Source: Acidobacteriota bacterium
GTDB lineage: Bacteria > Acidobacteriota > UBA6911 > JACQSX01
Assembly (NCBI GenBank): GCA_016211105.1
Contig: JACQSX010000047.1
Location: 1 to 64,000, forward strand
Direction of reading: 5' to 3'
DNA: 64,000 nucleotides
Part shown: positions 46,869 through 54,916 of the stretch, in pieces
Position numbering within the stretch: the first letter of the stretch is position 1
Layout: each line of letters begins with the position of its first letter
Notes under the pieces: generated by a model
The model's input: only the letters and a program-made list of their open reading frames with translations
Told to the model about the DNA's origin: nothing
The model's database searches: none
Position numbers and translations under genes: made by a program

Positions 46869-47059
46869 ATAAGCGCATCTTTGCGAGGGGGTTGCGAGGC
46901 AAGATTCAAAAGTGAGGGGGAGGCGATGCCAGCGCGCATCGTAGGCGAACGACGCCAGGATCGCCGGCAACCCCCACTCGCCCATAAGGTTACAGCGGGA
47001 CGGTGGCCATCTCTTCGTTGTTCCTCCTAGAGAGGGAAGCGGCTGATCTATGCGCTTAT
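46869..47059 (+). repeat. Structured intergenic element, copy B
   Basis: Bounded by ATAAGCGCAT (46869-46878) and its perfect complement ATGCGCTTAT (47050-47059). Inside are a 9-bp stem GGGGGTTGC/GCAACCCCC (46887-46895 with 46967-46975), a hairpin CGATGC/GCATCG (46924-46941) and GGCG/CGCC around 46943-46955. The core matches copy A at 40963-41101. A degenerate outer inverted pair (ACGAGTTGAAGGTCA near 46800; TGACCTGCGACTCGT at 47058-47072) surrounds it. The 345-nt interval 46738-47082 holds no gene. Confidence 0.6.
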
Positions 47060-47082
47060 GACCTGCGACTCGTAAGTTAAGT

Positions 47083-47604
47083 TTACTCTTCCAATTCCGT
47101 ACCGAACGACTCGTTAAATCGGTTGGTAAGGTTAGCCAAACCCACCGTTGCATTCAGTTCCACAAGTTCTTGCGGGCTTAGGTACTGCTGGAGGGCTTGC
47201 ATCACTTTTCTGTCGCTTCGAACATCGCGGGTTAAATCTTCCGCGTACCGAATTACGAGTTTCTCAAGTTCAGAAAACTGTCCGCTGTCTTTATAATCAT
47301 CCAAGGCTCCAATTTTTTCTTCCGTTAGACCTGCCCTCAGACCGAGGGCCTTATGATGGTGAGCTCAATACTGACAATCGTTGACAAGAGACGACTTGAT
47401 GTAGGCCAGTTCTCGAAGTTGAGAGTCGAGCTTTGCACCCTCCAATACCTCGCCGAGATCTACCACCGACCTCAGAATCTTCGGTGCATACGCCATAAGT
47501 TTATAAATATTCGGGACTCCCCCGAGTTTAATCTGTATCGCATCATAGACTTCGGAAGCTTCCGCCGGTTCTTGGCCTTTCTCCAAGTACTCCAGTTCAG
47601 CCAT
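47083..47604 (-). CDS. AhpD/carboxymuconolactone decarboxylase-like protein, predicted selenoprotein
   Basis: A 173-residue protein whose frame contains one TGA (47365-47367) inside the redox motif VNDCQY-(TGA)-AHHHKALGL. AhpD-like proteins have CxxC there followed by a histidine, so the second active-site residue is read as selenocysteine (residue 80, CxxU). The reading frame on both sides is in phase and aligns with the family: AYIKSSLVN before, GLTEEKIGAL and VELNATVGLANLTNRF after. AhpD-type proteins reduce peroxides or regenerate peroxiredoxins. The ATG at 47604 has AGGAGG 5 nt upstream. Without Sec decoding the gene would look like two fragments. Confidence 0.88.
47333..47367 (-). promoter_or_regulatory. 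Predicted bacterial SECIS element of the AhpD-like gene with its UGA codon
   Basis: On the minus strand the TGA (47365-47367) is followed after 21 nt by the loop GGTCT (47339-47343) closed by a perfect 6-bp stem GCCCTC/GAGGGC (47333-47338 with 47344-47349). Loop sequence and distance fit SelB-dependent elements. Confidence 0.78.
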
Positions 47605-47760
47605 TTTTCCTCCTGAAGTGAAAAGCATTGCGTTTCCTGTTAGCCGTTATGTTAAATGGGGATTCTCCAATGTCAACAATGAAGAACCGTAAAGAGTCAA
47701 TTTGCTTGCAATCAGCCGGTCGATGAAGTCACCAGATTCGCACTGTTAGAGGAGTCAACC

Positions 47761-48918
47761 ATGGAACCAACCCACCTGCCGCTGCAGTTTCTGAAAGAGG
47801 AAGAGAAAATGTTTCAGGAGAGCGTGCAAGAATTTGCCGAACAAAAGGTGAAGCCTTTGGTGGCAACCATGGACCGCGATGGAGTTGTTGGCCCTGGTCT
47901 GATCGGGCAATTCTTCCGATTAGGCTTGATGGGAGTGGAAATTCCCGAGGAGTTCGGCGGCTCCGGTGGAGCCTTCTTCATGTCGATTTTGGCAATCGAA
48001 GAACTTTCGCGTGTCGATGCCTCGGTCGGAGTTGTGGTGGATGTCCAGAATACCCTGGTCAACAATGCGCTTTTGCGGTGGGGAAGTGAGCAACAAAAGA
48101 AGAAATATCTGCCTAGGCTGGCCACGGATACGATGGGCGCCTACGCTCTCTCCGAACCAGGAAGTGGCAGTGACGCGTTTGCTCTGCAGACGCGTGCCAA
48201 GGATGCAGGCGATCATTATGTCCTGGACGGACGAAAATTATGGATTACCAATGCGAAAGAGGCCGGGCTCTTCATCGTCTTTGCTACGCTGGATCCGGGG
48301 TTGGGATACAAAGGAATCACCGCCTTCCTGGTGGAAAGAGACTTTCCCGGATTTGCGGTCGGTAAAAAAGAGGACAAGCTAGGGATCCGGGCAAGCAGCA
48401 CATGCGAGTTGCTCCTGGGAAATTGCCGCGTCCCCAAAGAGAACGTGCTGGGAGAAGTAGGCAAGGGATACAAAGTCTCCATTGAGACATTGAATGAGGG
48501 GAGAATCGGCATCGGAGCGCAAATGATCGGGCTGTCGCGCGGCGCCCTGGAAGCCGCTCTGGTGTATGCCAAAGAACGGGAGCAGTTCGGTCAGGCCATC
48601 TCCAAGTTCCAGGCGATTCGTTTCCAGCTAGCTGAAATGGCAACTCAACTGGAAGCGGCGCGTCTCATGGTGTACAACGCTGCTCGTTTGCGAGATTGCG
48701 GGGAGAGCTTTGTCAAAGAGGCGGCAATGGCCAAGTACTTCAGTTCTTCCGTAGCTGAAGATGTGACTTCTATGGCGGTGGAAATCTATGGCGGCTATGG
48801 CTATACGAAGGACTATCCGGTGGAAAAATTCTACCGCGATGCCAAGATCGGCAAGATTTACGAAGGTACATCCCATATGCAGTTACAGACGATTGCCAAA
48901 CTGATCCTTCAGGACTGA
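47761..48918 (+). CDS. Acyl-CoA dehydrogenase (short-chain type)
   Basis: A 385-residue flavoenzyme introducing a trans-2 double bond into acyl-CoA. Seen: YALSEPGSGSDAFALQT (FAD and substrate binding), KLWITNAKEAG, the ERIGIGAQ-like NEGRIGIGAQMIGLSRGAL, YAKEREQFGQAI, and the catalytic glutamate in KIYEGTSHMQLQTIA, typical of short- and butyryl-CoA dehydrogenases. It stands alone; no EtfAB is in the window. Confidence 0.92.
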   Translation: MEPTHLPLQFLKEEEKMFQESVQEFAEQKVKPLVATMDRDGVVGPGLIGQFFRLGLMGVEIPEEFGGSGGAFFMSILAIEELSRVDASVGVVVDVQNTLVNNALLRWGSEQQKKKYLPRLATDTMGAYALSEPGSGSDAFALQTRAKDAGDHYVLDGRKLWITNAKEAGLFIVFATLDPGLGYKGITAFLVERDFPGFAVGKKEDKLGIRASSTCELLLGNCRVPKENVLGEVGKGYKVSIETLNEGRIGIGAQMIGLSRGALEAALVYAKEREQFGQAISKFQAIRFQLAEMATQLEAARLMVYNAARLRDCGESFVKEAAMAKYFSSSVAEDVTSMAVEIYGGYGYTKDYPVEKFYRDAKIGKIYEGTSHMQLQTIAKLILQD

Positions 48919-49091
48919 GATTTACTGTGTTTCAGAAAGTACTGCATCGGAGCGCGGATTGGACTTTGGGTCGGAACACAAACACGAGATTGACTTTTTT
49001 TTGTCCTCTTCTTTATCCTTCTCAGCTTCCGATGTCTTTAAGAAACCCATTACGCGCGGCAGCGAGCCACGCTTTCTGAAAGGGAGAAAAC

Positions 49092-49682
49092 ATGAACATC
49101 AGATACTTTCTATTCTTGGGACTGGCGTTATTGTTGATTGTCGGCTTTTTCAGCCTTCCATCCCGAGCGGAAGAAAAACCCGTGGTAGAGATGGAGACCT
49201 CCATGGGGACGATTGCGATCGAGCTATATCCTGACAAGGCCCCGGAAACCATCAAAAATTTTCTCGCCTACGTTGATTCAGGTTTTTACAACGGAACGAT
49301 CTTTCACCGGGTAATTCGTAACTTCATGATCCAGGGAGGGGGACTCATGCCGGACTTGACGAGAAAGAGTACGAAGCCTCCCATCAAGAACGAGGCCAAC
49401 AACAAGCTAAGCAACAAGCGCGGGACCATTGCCATGGCCAGGACGGGGGAGATCAACAGCGCTACTGCCCAGTTCTTCATCAATGTCCAGGATAATCAAC
49501 CGCTCGACTACCATGGCGATTCCCCGGATGCATACGGATATGCGGTCTTTGGAAAAGTGATTTCCGGGATGGATGTCGTCGATAAGATCAGAAATGTAAA
49601 GACGGCAAGCAAGCAAGGTTACGACGACGTTCCTGTAGAGGCCGTGCTGATTAAATCCATCAAGCGCAAGACGGTTCCGTAG
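49092..49682 (+). CDS. Exported cyclophilin-type peptidyl-prolyl isomerase
   Basis: A 196-residue protein with a signal peptide (about 1-26, ending LPSRAEE) and a cyclophilin domain: [20 protein letters not shown], the active-site segment [33 protein letters not shown] and [17 protein letters not shown]. It speeds proline isomerisation in the periplasm and helps fold exported proteins. AGGGAG lies 7 nt before the ATG. The length is normal for a bacterial PpiA/PpiB with a leader. Confidence 0.92.
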   Translation: MNIRYFLFLGLALLLIVGFFSLPSRAEEKPVVEMETSMGTIAIELYPDKAPETIKNFLAYVDSGFYNGTIFHRVIRNFMIQGGGLMPDLTRKSTKPPIKNEANNKLSNKRGTIAMARTGEINSATAQFFINVQDNQPLDYHGDSPDAYGYAVFGKVISGMDVVDKIRNVKTASKQGYDDVPVEAVLIKSIKRKTVP

Positions 49683-49835
49683 AACTGCGTTTGAGATCAC
49701 TCACTAGAATTTTTGTTTCTTCCAGCAAAGGGTATGCGTGCAACCGTTTCTTGTTTCTCTTTCTGCTCTTGAAAGTTAACATCAAATCTCATACTTTGTA
49801 AGCTCGCTAAGGACTGTGCCCTGTCTTCAAGAAGA

Positions 49836-52106
49836 GTGAAATCCATCATTTCAAGTTGTCAGCAAGGCACAATTTGTGCCTTGCTTTTTATCCTGCTTGC
49901 GCTGGACATTGTCTCCAATATCTTTGCAGATCCTCGCCCATCGACAGCATCCGGCGCCCTCGATTTTGAAACGGCCAGGTTGGAACGGCGCTTAAAAGCG
50001 GTCAGAACCACGGCGAAGATCTCCATCGACGGTCTGCTTAATGAGGCCGACTGGGAAAGAGCGGCCGTGGCAACCGACTTCGTGCAAAGCGAGCCCGCGG
50101 AAGGTCAACCCGCTTCGGAGCAGACCGAGGTTCGGGTGCTCTACGACAAAGACAACCTCTATTTTGGAGTCTTGGCACATGATTCCGATCTGGAGCATGT
50201 GATCGTCAATGACTTGAAGAAGGATTTCGATCGGAATGCGGGTGATTCAATCGAGATTGTTTTAGATACCTTTCACGACCACCGCAATGGTTACCAGTTC
50301 GCTACCAATCCGGCGGGCGCCAAATGGGACGCGCAGATGACAAATGAGGGCCGCGAAGTAAACACGGACTGGGACGGTGTCTGGTACGTAAAGACGCGCA
50401 TCGTCGAGAGTAGCTGGATCGCCGAGATCACTGTCCCATTTAAGACACTCAAATTTCGGAATATAGACGTCCAGACCTGGGGAATAAATTTTCAGCGCAA
50501 TTTGCGGCGCAAAAACGAAGACAGCTACTGGGCTCCGATTGAGCGAATCTATGCGCTGAACCGTGTGTCGTTGGCCGGCACGCTGGAAGATTTAGAGGGG
50601 GTTAAGCCGGGCGCCAACGTAAGGCTCAAGCCATATCTCGTGAGCAGCCTGGGACAGGTAGGTACCGGAGAAAAAGACTATAGCGGAGATTTCGGATTTG
50701 ACGCCAAATACGGTCTGACCTCGGGTCTCACCTGGGACTTTACATACAATACCGACTTCTCTCAAGTAGAGGCAGACGAACAGCAAATTAACTTGACGCG
50801 CTTTAATCTGTTTTTTCCCGAAAAGCGCGACTTTTTTCTCGAGAACTCCGGTATTTTCAGGTTTGGGGGCGTGGAAGACCGCACTACTGCGCCCGGCGCC
50901 GGTGGCCGTCAGAACGCCTCGGGCAATGACATGATTTTCTTTTTCAGCCGGCGTGTCGGCCTTTCGGATGACGGGAGTGTCATTCCCATCCTGGCCGGTA
51001 CGCGGCTGACGGGACGGACGGGCGCTTATGAAATTGGTTTGCTGAACATACAGCAGCGAGAACAGGGTCTTTCAAATGCGACCAACTTTACGGTGGGTCG
51101 TTTCCGACGCAACATCTTCGGCAATTCCGACGTGGGAGTGATGCTGGCCAACAGGGAAGTCCAGGATTCGGCGCACTTCAATCGGGTGGTGGGAGCGGAC
51201 GCGAACTTGCGCTTCGGCCAAAATCTCAACGTCAGCTCTTATATTGCTAAAGCGATCACTCCCTCGAGTGCCGCACGAGATCTGGCGGGCCGGGTCAGCG
51301 TGAACTATAAGGATCAGTTCTGGGATCTACGTTCTTCTTACACTGAAATCCAGGACAACTTTGTGGACGAAATGGGTTTCGTCCCCAGAAGAGGGATACG
51401 CAAATATGCTGGGTACTTCGGCATGACCTTCCGGCCCAAGAGCGTACGCAGAATCATCCGCCAGATCTTTCCACACATACAGATCGACTACATCCTGAAC
51501 CGGGATGAGAACTTAGATACCCGATATTTGGATACTCGATATATCGATTATCACTTCCCAATCACCTTTCAAAACGGCTCGTTTATAGAGTTGGGAGTCA
51601 ATCCAACGCTGGAGCGCCTGGTAAAGCGTTTCCGCATTCAACGCGACGTTTTCGTCCCGTCGGGAGTTTACAAGTTTGACGAATATTTCGTGATGGGCAG
51701 GAGTGACAACAGCCGGCGAATCTTCGGCAACATCCGATGGGCGGTAGGACGTTTCTACACGGGCTACAAACATACCTACGGCCTGGGTGGAACGTTCCGC
51801 CTAAATCACAAATTCAGCACGTCTTTTAGTTATACCCAGAACAACATTAATTTACCGCAGGGCCACTTCAAGACTGACTTACTTACCACACGAGTCAACT
51901 ACTCGTTTTCTACCTTCATGTTTTTGAACGCTCTTATCCAGTACAACAGCGACGCGCGGCAGTGGAGCTCCAATATACGATTCAATATCATCCACCGCCC
52001 CCTGAGCGATCTCTTCATCGTTTACAACGAGCGCCGGGATTCAATTTCCGGGGGCTTGGTCGATCGGGCCTTGATTGGCAAGTTCACCTACATGATTTCG
52101 CGATAA
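49836..52106 (+). CDS. DUF5916 outer-membrane protein with N-terminal CBM9-like domain
   Basis: A 756-residue exported protein: signal segment (about 1-32), a family-9 carbohydrate-binding-like domain (KISIDGLLNEADWERAAVAT, VRVLYDKDNLYFGVLAHDSD, ITVPFKTLKF), then the DUF5916 region with FNLFFPEKRDFFLENSGIF. The last 400 residues show alternating polar/hydrophobic strands and end in an aromatic-poor strand (LIGKFTYMISR), suggesting a beta barrel. The family is common in Acidobacteria and Bacteroidetes; its function is unknown. The GTG start is tentative. Confidence 0.82.
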   Translation: MKSIISSCQQGTICALLFILLALDIVSNIFADPRPSTASGALDFETARLERRLKAVRTTAKISIDGLLNEADWERAAVATDFVQSEPAEGQPASEQTEVRVLYDKDNLYFGVLAHDSDLEHVIVNDLKKDFDRNAGDSIEIVLDTFHDHRNGYQFATNPAGAKWDAQMTNEGREVNTDWDGVWYVKTRIVESSWIAEITVPFKTLKFRNIDVQTWGINFQRNLRRKNEDSYWAPIERIYALNRVSLAGTLEDLEGVKPGANVRLKPYLVSSLGQVGTGEKDYSGDFGFDAKYGLTSGLTWDFTYNTDFSQVEADEQQINLTRFNLFFPEKRDFFLENSGIFRFGGVEDRTTAPGAGGRQNASGNDMIFFFSRRVGLSDDGSVIPILAGTRLTGRTGAYEIGLLNIQQREQGLSNATNFTVGRFRRNIFGNSDVGVMLANREVQDSAHFNRVVGADANLRFGQNLNVSSYIAKAITPSSAARDLAGRVSVNYKDQFWDLRSSYTEIQDNFVDEMGFVPRRGIRKYAGYFGMTFRPKSVRRIIRQIFPHIQIDYILNRDENLDTRYLDTRYIDYHFPITFQNGSFIELGVNPTLERLVKRFRIQRDVFVPSGVYKFDEYFVMGRSDNSRRIFGNIRWAVGRFYTGYKHTYGLGGTFRLNHKFSTSFSYTQNNINLPQGHFKTDLLTTRVNYSFSTFMFLNALIQYNSDARQWSSNIRFNIIHRPLSDLFIVYNERRDSISGGLVDRALIGKFTYMISR

Positions 52107-52177
52107 CCAAAACAGTGGCGCTGATCCAATCGCTTGCTCGCGTGCCGCTACCGGACCTTGGCTCCAACTCGGGGTCG

Positions 52178-52564
52178 CTAGTCGCGAAGGATGAGAACTG
52201 CAGCGGCAACAACTAATGTAACTCCGGTAACCAAGATTACCGCACCCGCAGTGGAGAGTCCTGCTTTGAGCTCGGTTATGGCCTTTACATCTCCAAAAGA
52301 GATGTTAAGGATTCTGCCGGCCGTCTCGAGGTCAAATGTCTTATCGCCTATGCCCTTGACGGTTCCTTCTTTCCGCTCTCCATCTTGGAGCAAAATGCGC
52401 ACTCGCCTTCGCTCAAGCTTGACAACCTGCTCCTTCAAATCATCGCTTTGGCTAAGGGCTGATCTTAAAGGTGGATGAAGCTTAGTGGAATTCAGACTGC
52501 CTGCACAGCCACTGCTTGCCAAATAGAGAAACATTACAAGGCAAGCGGTTATTCTCATACACAT
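52178..52564 (-). CDS. Lipoprotein with LSm-like barrel and C-terminal membrane helix
   Basis: A 128-residue protein with a lipobox (LASSGC, cysteine near residue 20), a short helix, then a beta-rich domain RRVRILLQDGERKEGTVKGI and FDLETAGRILNISFGDVKAI, and a final hydrophobic helix (AGAVILVTGVTLVVAAAVLI). It is clearly paralogous to the gene just upstream (52569-52988) and shares its beta domain with the protein at 37127-37594. Function unknown. Confidence 0.7.
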   Translation of the reverse strand: MCMRITACLVMFLYLASSGCAGSLNSTKLHPPLRSALSQSDDLKEQVVKLERRRVRILLQDGERKEGTVKGIGDKTFDLETAGRILNISFGDVKAITELKAGLSTAGAVILVTGVTLVVAAAVLILRD

Positions 52565-52568
52565 GCCA

Positions 52569-52988
52569 TCAGTCCTGACTAGCCATAATTAGCCAAAGGA
52601 TTGCAAATCCGGCCAGGCCGAGGCCAACGACAATCGCGGCCAGCGCCCCCTTCGATCGTCGCTTGACTTCGGTCACTGTCTCAATGTCGTCAAATGCGAT
52701 TCTCCTGGCTTGGCCGTCAACCCTCAAAATGAAGGTGCCTTCATCCATCGACTCAATTATTCCTTCTAGTAACTCGTGGTTCCTGAGTAGAACGCGCACG
52801 TTCCTCCATTGAAGTTGCGCGATGTGAGTTTTAAGTTGCTCGCGCCGGCGCCTGCGAATCTCTTCCGCGCGCTGGGTCTGACTCGTTTGCCAGGTGACAG
52901 CACTTTGCGTTAAGAAAACTTTGCGGCTACCACAACCAGACGCAACCTGAAGTATTAGGCACGCTATCGCAATGGTTTGCCGCGGCAT
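52569..52988 (-). CDS. Lipoprotein with LSm-like barrel and C-terminal membrane helix (paralogue)
   Basis: A 139-residue protein with a lipobox (QVASGC, cysteine near residue 19), an arginine-rich helix (RAEEIRRRRREQLKTHIAQL), the beta domain RNVRVLLRNHELLEGIIESM and FILRVDGQARRIAFDDIETV, and a closing membrane helix (ALAAIVVGLGLAGFAILWLI). It lies 4 nt upstream of its paralogue and 6 nt after the oxidoreductase gene, so all three probably share an mRNA. Function unknown. Confidence 0.7.
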   Translation of the reverse strand: MPRQTIAIACLILQVASGCGSRKVFLTQSAVTWQTSQTQRAEEIRRRRREQLKTHIAQLQWRNVRVLLRNHELLEGIIESMDEGTFILRVDGQARRIAFDDIETVTEVKRRSKGALAAIVVGLGLAGFAILWLIMASQD

Positions 52989-52994
52989 TTGCTC

Positions 52995-53984
52995 TTAGCT
53001 TACATCGAGAACAATTTTCCCGAAATTGGTGTTCGACTCCATAAAGAGATGTGCCTCGCGAATCTCGGAAATGTGGAAAACACGATCAATGACTGGTTTC
53101 ATGCGCCCTGATTGCAATAGTGGAAGCGCGAATTTCTCGAAAGCGCGGGTTGCAGCCACTTTTTCATCCAATGGCCGGACGCGCAGTGCGGTGCCGCAGA
53201 TCTTGAGTCGTTTCATGATCAGCGTGCTTAGGTTGACTTGTGCGCTGGTGCCACTCAAGAGACCTACCAGAATCATTTGTCCTTTGTGCGCAAGTGCCCG
53301 AATATTGCGATCCCAATAGGCGGCGCCGACGACGTCGACAATTACATCAACCCCATGTCCTTGGGTGATCTTGTCGACTACTTCAGCAAAATCCTCCGTA
53401 TGGTAGTTTATGCCGATATCTACCCCCAACTCCCGAGCGCGCGCAAGTTTGGAATTCGAGCCCGCCGTTCCAAAGATGGGGCACGCTCCGATGTATTTGG
53501 CAACTTGGATGGCTGCAATGCCGACGCCGCTGCCTGCGGCGTGAATAAGGACGCTGTTGCCGATACCCAGCTTGCACTGCGTGACGAGAGCATCGTGAGC
53601 CGTGATGAAAACCTCAGGGATGGAAGCCGCTTGATGCCAATCGAGAATGTCCGGCACATGCATCGCCATGTCGCCGGGTACGGCGAGTTTTTCGGCATGC
53701 CCCCCGGCGCTCGTAATTCCCATCACGCGCTCACCCAGCCGAAAACCGCTCACACAAGGCCCCATGACTTCAATCTCCCCGGCAAACTCAAGGCCGGGGA
53801 TTTCGAGTGCGGTACGGGGTTCGGGGGGTGGGTACAGGCCTCGACGCTGAAGAATGTCGGCGCGATTCAGGGCAGTTGCACGGACGCGAACGAGCAACTC
53901 ATTGGAACCGCATTCCGGGTCGGGAGCGTCGCGGTAACTGAGTCCTTCGACGCTGCCATGTTGGGCAATGACGACCGCCTTCAT
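52995..53984 (-). CDS. Quinone oxidoreductase-like NAD(P)H dehydrogenase (MDR family)
   Basis: A 329-residue medium-chain dehydrogenase/reductase of the zinc-free quinone oxidoreductase (PIG3-like) group: VRATALNRADILQRRGLYPP, GLEFAGEIEVMGP, and the NADPH-binding VLIHAAGSGVGIAAIQVAK. Relatives reduce quinones or enones using NADPH. Its stop is close to two lipoprotein genes. Confidence 0.9.
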   Translation of the reverse strand: MKAVVIAQHGSVEGLSYRDAPDPECGSNELLVRVRATALNRADILQRRGLYPPPEPRTALEIPGLEFAGEIEVMGPCVSGFRLGERVMGITSAGGHAEKLAVPGDMAMHVPDILDWHQAASIPEVFITAHDALVTQCKLGIGNSVLIHAAGSGVGIAAIQVAKYIGACPIFGTAGSNSKLARARELGVDIGINYHTEDFAEVVDKITQGHGVDVIVDVVGAAYWDRNIRALAHKGQMILVGLLSGTSAQVNLSTLIMKRLKICGTALRVRPLDEKVAATRAFEKFALPLLQSGRMKPVIDRVFHISEIREAHLFMESNTNFGKIVLDVS

Positions 53985-54038
53985 GCGTGTAGCTTTGCCA
54001 TGACTTGCTGACTTGTAGGCCTGTCGCCCGGTGACTGC

Positions 54039-54374
54039 TCATCGCCTGCTGCCGACTTCGTCAATCTTTGCAGCTAGAATGAAATCGTTCTCCGTCAGAC
54101 CGTTTACCTTATGCGTCCAAGTGATAATTTCTGCCTTGCCCCACCCAAAACAGATATCCGGGTGGTGATCCTGCTCTTCGGCAATGGCGCCGACGCGATT
54201 GGCAAAATCCAAGGCTTGCTTGAAGTCCGGAAACTTAAACTGCTTTTTAAGGTGATGATTTTCGACTACTTCCCAGCCGCTCACCTGTTGCTGGAGGGGC
54301 TTTATTTGTTCAGGAGTCAGTGGGGGCACGCCACCACGGCACGGGACACATTTTTTCTCGGCCAGCCTGTTCAT
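54039..54374 (-). CDS. phhB: Pterin-4a-carbinolamine dehydratase
   Basis: A 111-residue enzyme that dehydrates 4a-hydroxytetrahydrobiopterin, recycling the cofactor of aromatic amino-acid hydroxylases. Motifs: the bacterial N-terminus KKCVPCRGGVPPLT and the active-site histidines in EEQDHHPDICFGWGKAEI with ITWTHKVNGLTENDF. ATG 54374 has GAGGT about 7 nt upstream and is preferred over TTG 54392. No phenylalanine hydroxylase gene is in the window. Confidence 0.92.
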   Translation of the reverse strand: MNRLAEKKCVPCRGGVPPLTPEQIKPLQQQVSGWEVVENHHLKKQFKFPDFKQALDFANRVGAIAEEQDHHPDICFGWGKAEIITWTHKVNGLTENDFILAAKIDEVGSRR

Positions 54375-54499
54375 GTGACTTACCTCTGACAAGATATGTT
54401 CCGAAGCTCGTCGGGTAATTTATCATCAGCCGAGTGCATGCGGCGACGGTCTGCCTTTGCCAGGCGGTCACCTACATGCAACGAAACTGCGAGCCTATT

Positions 54500-54916
54500 C
54501 TACTTGGACTCCATCCCTGTCGAGACAGTGTTTCCCGCCCGTACCCATTCGTTGTAGCCGCCCAGAAGAACACGCACATCCTTGACACCCAGCTTTTTTA
54601 GGTCCAGCGCCGCACGGGCACTGCTATTTTCGGCCACTCAACTGCAATAGGTGATAATGGTCTTGTCGGCGGGCAATTGCTTCCAACGATTCGCAAGTTC
54701 TGCAAGCGGAAGGCAAACAGCTCCCGGAATATGACCCGCTTTATACGCGTCAGTACTGCGAACATCTACGACCAACACATTGCCGCTTTTTGCAAGTTCT
54801 TTCAGGTCACTCAACGAAATCCGGGGGACCGCCGTGAGATCGTCTTGTTGTGCATAAACAGCGACCGTTGGAGTAACCAGGACCAATGCAATTACCAAGG
54901 GAATAAAGAGCTTCAT
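54500..54916 (-). CDS. Exported rhodanese-like protein, predicted selenoprotein
   Basis: A 138-residue protein with a signal peptide (about 1-22, ending AVYAQQ) and one rhodanese domain (LVVDVRSTDAYKAGHIPGAV). The frame contains a single TGA (54638-54640) in the catalytic loop TIITYCS-(TGA)-VAENSSARAALDL, where homologues usually have a second cysteine (YCxC). After it the frame continues in phase to a TAG at 54500 with DVRVLLGGYNEWVRAG, the expected C-terminus. I therefore read residue 93 as selenocysteine. It probably acts in periplasmic sulfur or selenium transfer or thiol redox; the substrate is unknown. Confidence 0.85.
54605..54640 (-). promoter_or_regulatory. Predicted bacterial SECIS element of the rhodanese gene with its UGA codon
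   Basis: After the TGA (54638-54640, minus strand) come 21 nt, then a loop CGTGC (54612-54616) closed by a 7-bp stem CAGTGCC/GGCGCTG with one G-U pair (54605-54611 with 54617-54623). Distance equals that of the AhpD-like gene; the loop contains GU but lacks the GGTC of the other three elements. Confidence 0.7.

Noticed and set aside
47083-47628. Two separate carboxymuconolactone decarboxylase fragments
   Set aside because: They are in the same frame with only a TGA between them at the catalytic cysteine, and the 20 codons after it encode the expected family sequence.
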